Assembly: GCF_001955655.1 (NCBI RefSeq)
Contig: NZ_MSPW01000014.1
Coordinates: forward strand, 37,823-101,822
Length of the DNA stretch: 64,000 nucleotides
Reading direction: 5' to 3'
From: Viridibacillus arenosi
Lineage (GTDB): Bacteria; Bacillota; Bacilli; Bacillales_A; Planococcaceae
Part shown: piece by piece, positions 62,743-64,000 of the stretch
Numbering within the stretch: the first letter of the stretch is position 1
Layout: each line of letters begins with the position of its first letter
Position numbers and translations under genes: made by a program
The notes under the pieces: generated by a model
Databases searched by the model: none
Seen by the model: the letters and a program-made list of their open reading frames with translations, nothing else
Told to the model about the DNA's origin: nothing

Positions 62743-63198
62743 ATGGAGAAATATGAGGTAAAACAAATAAATAATCTGTTAAATTTTGATTTTGATAGTT
62801 TAGTAAAGCAAAGTAAAGAAGACGGTTTTCGTTTTGTAGAAAGATTAGTAAATGACTATAGAAATGGCAGTAATACTTTTAACCATTTTGGAGAAGGTTT
62901 ATTTGGCGTGTTTAATCAAGAAGGTGTCCTTGTTGCTATTGGTGGATTAAATAAAGATCCATTTTCGAATGAACAGTCTATTGGTAGGCTGAGAAGGTTT
63001 TATGTTAGTAAAGCGTATAGGAGAAATGGTATAGGAAGCCTTTTGGTAAAAAGGATAATTGACGAAGCAAAAAAATATTATAAAATTATAGTGCTTCATA
63101 CAGATACGGAACAAGCTGATAAATTTTATTCTTCTATAGGATTTTCAAAGGAAACTCTTTATCCAAATTCAAGCCACTTTATGGAGTTTAAAAGCTAA
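62743..63198 (+). CDS. GNAT acetyltransferase
   Basis: 151 residues. RLRRFYVSKAYRRNGIGSLL is the acetyl-CoA motif A, with LHTDTEQADKFYSSIGF as motif B. Substrate unknown. The start follows GGAGGGG and a leader-type repeat; a terminator-type repeat copy follows. Confidence 0.88.
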   Translation: MEKYEVKQINNLLNFDFDSLVKQSKEDGFRFVERLVNDYRNGSNTFNHFGEGLFGVFNQEGVLVAIGGLNKDPFSNEQSIGRLRRFYVSKAYRRNGIGSLLVKRIIDEAKKYYKIIVLHTDTEQADKFYSSIGFSKETLYPNSSHFMEFKS

Positions 63199-63211
63199 AG
63201 TGTTACCAAAT

Positions 63212-63282
63212 TAACGTGGGCTTTACTTCAATAAGGAGTAGAGCCTTTTTCTTATTGAACTAACGGGGCAGGTTAGTTCAAG
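63212..63282 (+). repeat. Dispersed repeat, terminator-type copy with perfect second hairpin
   Basis: GGGCTTTACTTCAATAAGGA with GGCT/AGCC arms and T-run, then TTGAACTAAC-GGGGCAG-GTTAGTTCAA, a perfect 10-bp stem. Confidence 0.75.
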
Positions 63283-63620
63283 AGAGAGTGCTGTTTGATC
63301 TTTGTTCAATAATTGGGCCATTGTAATGGAAATTAGCCAATTCCAGACTTAAATCCAAAATTACAAATAAAGTTAAAAAAAATTGATAAAACAAAAACTT
63401 TTTTTCTTTTTAAAACGTTTAATAAATACTAACTATTAAATTTATTATGAAAGTAGTTGATATTTTATAGTGTTATAGATATTTGTTTAATATAGGTAGG
63501 AATAGAATTACAATTTAATCCTATTTTTAACTTTATTGTTTACAATATGAAACATCCGTAATATAAGTAAGAGGACTCTTTATTAAATTTTAAAAATTTT
63601 AAAATTAAGGTGGAATTTCA

Positions 63621-63864
63621 ATGAATTATTTAAGTATAACAAAAAATCTGTTAATCGTTACTACAGTTTCTGTAGCACACTGTTAAATGGAGTAAGTGAT
63701 GTAAGTTTTTTAGGAAAACCTGCAAAAGAAATTGAATATAAGGGATCACATCTTGTTACATATAAGCTGGAAACTATGAATTAAAGTTTGAATTCCTTAG
63801 TATATACAATGATACAAATGATAAAAATCCAAAAGTAGTTAGTTACAATGTTTATAAGTATTAA
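63621..63864 (+). pseudogene. Decayed secreted-protein-like gene in three frames
   Basis: AAGGTGG and ATG 63621 begin MNYLSITKNLLIVTTVSV, a signal-peptide-like start, then stop. Another frame continues LNGVSDVSFLGKPAKEIEYK, and a third NYELKFEFLSIYNDTNDKNP to a stop at 63864. At least two frameshifts. Family unknown. Confidence 0.5.
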
Positions 63865-63914
63865 TTTTTAATCAAGTGGAATGTAGCTGTGTAATAAAGT
63901 TATTAAAGTTATGA

Positions 63915-64000
63915 ATGATTTTAATATTATTTATTTTTGGGATAGTTTTAACGGTTTGGGGTATTTATCGTATGAGAACAGATGATGGCTTATTTGGAAA
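63915..64000 (+). CDS. Partial membrane protein at the window edge
   Basis: ATG 63915 opens a frame, MILILFIFGIVLTVWGIYRM, that runs off the end of the window. One membrane helix is visible; the start is not certain. Confidence 0.4.
   Translation, partial: MILILFIFGIVLTVWGIYRMRTDDGLFG

Overview
The window looks like a chromosome segment of a low-GC, Gram-positive, spore-forming Bacillales, most like a Lysinibacillus/Solibacillus-type Planococcaceae. The reasons are the AT-rich sequence, strong AGGAGG ribosome binding sites, frequent TTG/GTG starts, lipobox lipoproteins, a PhoP-type box before an alkaline phosphatase, HelD and many small GNAT, Nudix and DUF genes. I saw no rRNA, tRNA, CRISPR array or complete mobile element. 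The genus is inference.

Layout. 0-15 kb: accessory genes (GNAT-pentapeptide fusion, lipoproteins, DJ-1-like, phosphotransferase, YnfA, alkaline phosphatase, HIT, GDPD, a MerR-like coiled-coil protein, a P-loop kinase) with several broken genes between them. 15-36 kb: an orphan AraC-type response regulator, two orphan phage-tail genes, then two histidine-utilisation-like blocks. 36-54 kb: a GC-rich island scar with a GNAT, an ECF sigma operon, butanediol-type dehydrogenase, ABC exporter, glutamine amidotransferase-type hydrolase, LytM peptidase, HIT-PP2C pair, DUF2975-XRE pair, a chemoreceptor-SDR-Na+ symporter operon behind a c-di-GMP-I-like riboswitch, and DegV. 54-64 kb: a region of small accessory genes and remnants (Nudix, HelD, DUF2935, VOC, immunity-like genes, IS3-type end) punctuated by a dispersed two-hairpin repeat.

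The most interesting system is at 19.7-32.6 kb: a sigma-54 activator, a perfect -24/-12 promoter with two identical 16-bp upstream sites, and a run of HutU-like hydratase, YjiH-type membrane protein, HutI-like amidohydrolase, M20 hydrolase, YuiF-type permease, HutH-like lyase, second M20 hydrolase and second permease. All three Hut-like enzymes keep their catalytic scaffold (MIO triad, catalytic Cys, metal ligands) but have lost residues that contact the normal substrates. A second, canonical-looking hutU-hutI pair lies immediately downstream. I infer a parallel hut-type pathway for a modified histidine or imidazole compound, with M20 hydrolases in place of HutG.

The canonical hutUI operon has its own control: a pair of 16-bp direct repeats, 20 bp apart, occurs both before this operon and next to the orphan response regulator 15.9 kb away. 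That regulator has Glu where the phospho-accepting Asp should be. Between the repeat and hutU lies an 85-codon in-frame remnant of a second YjiH gene. The simplest history is that regulator, yjiH, hutU and hutI were once adjacent and the sigma-54 block was inserted between them.
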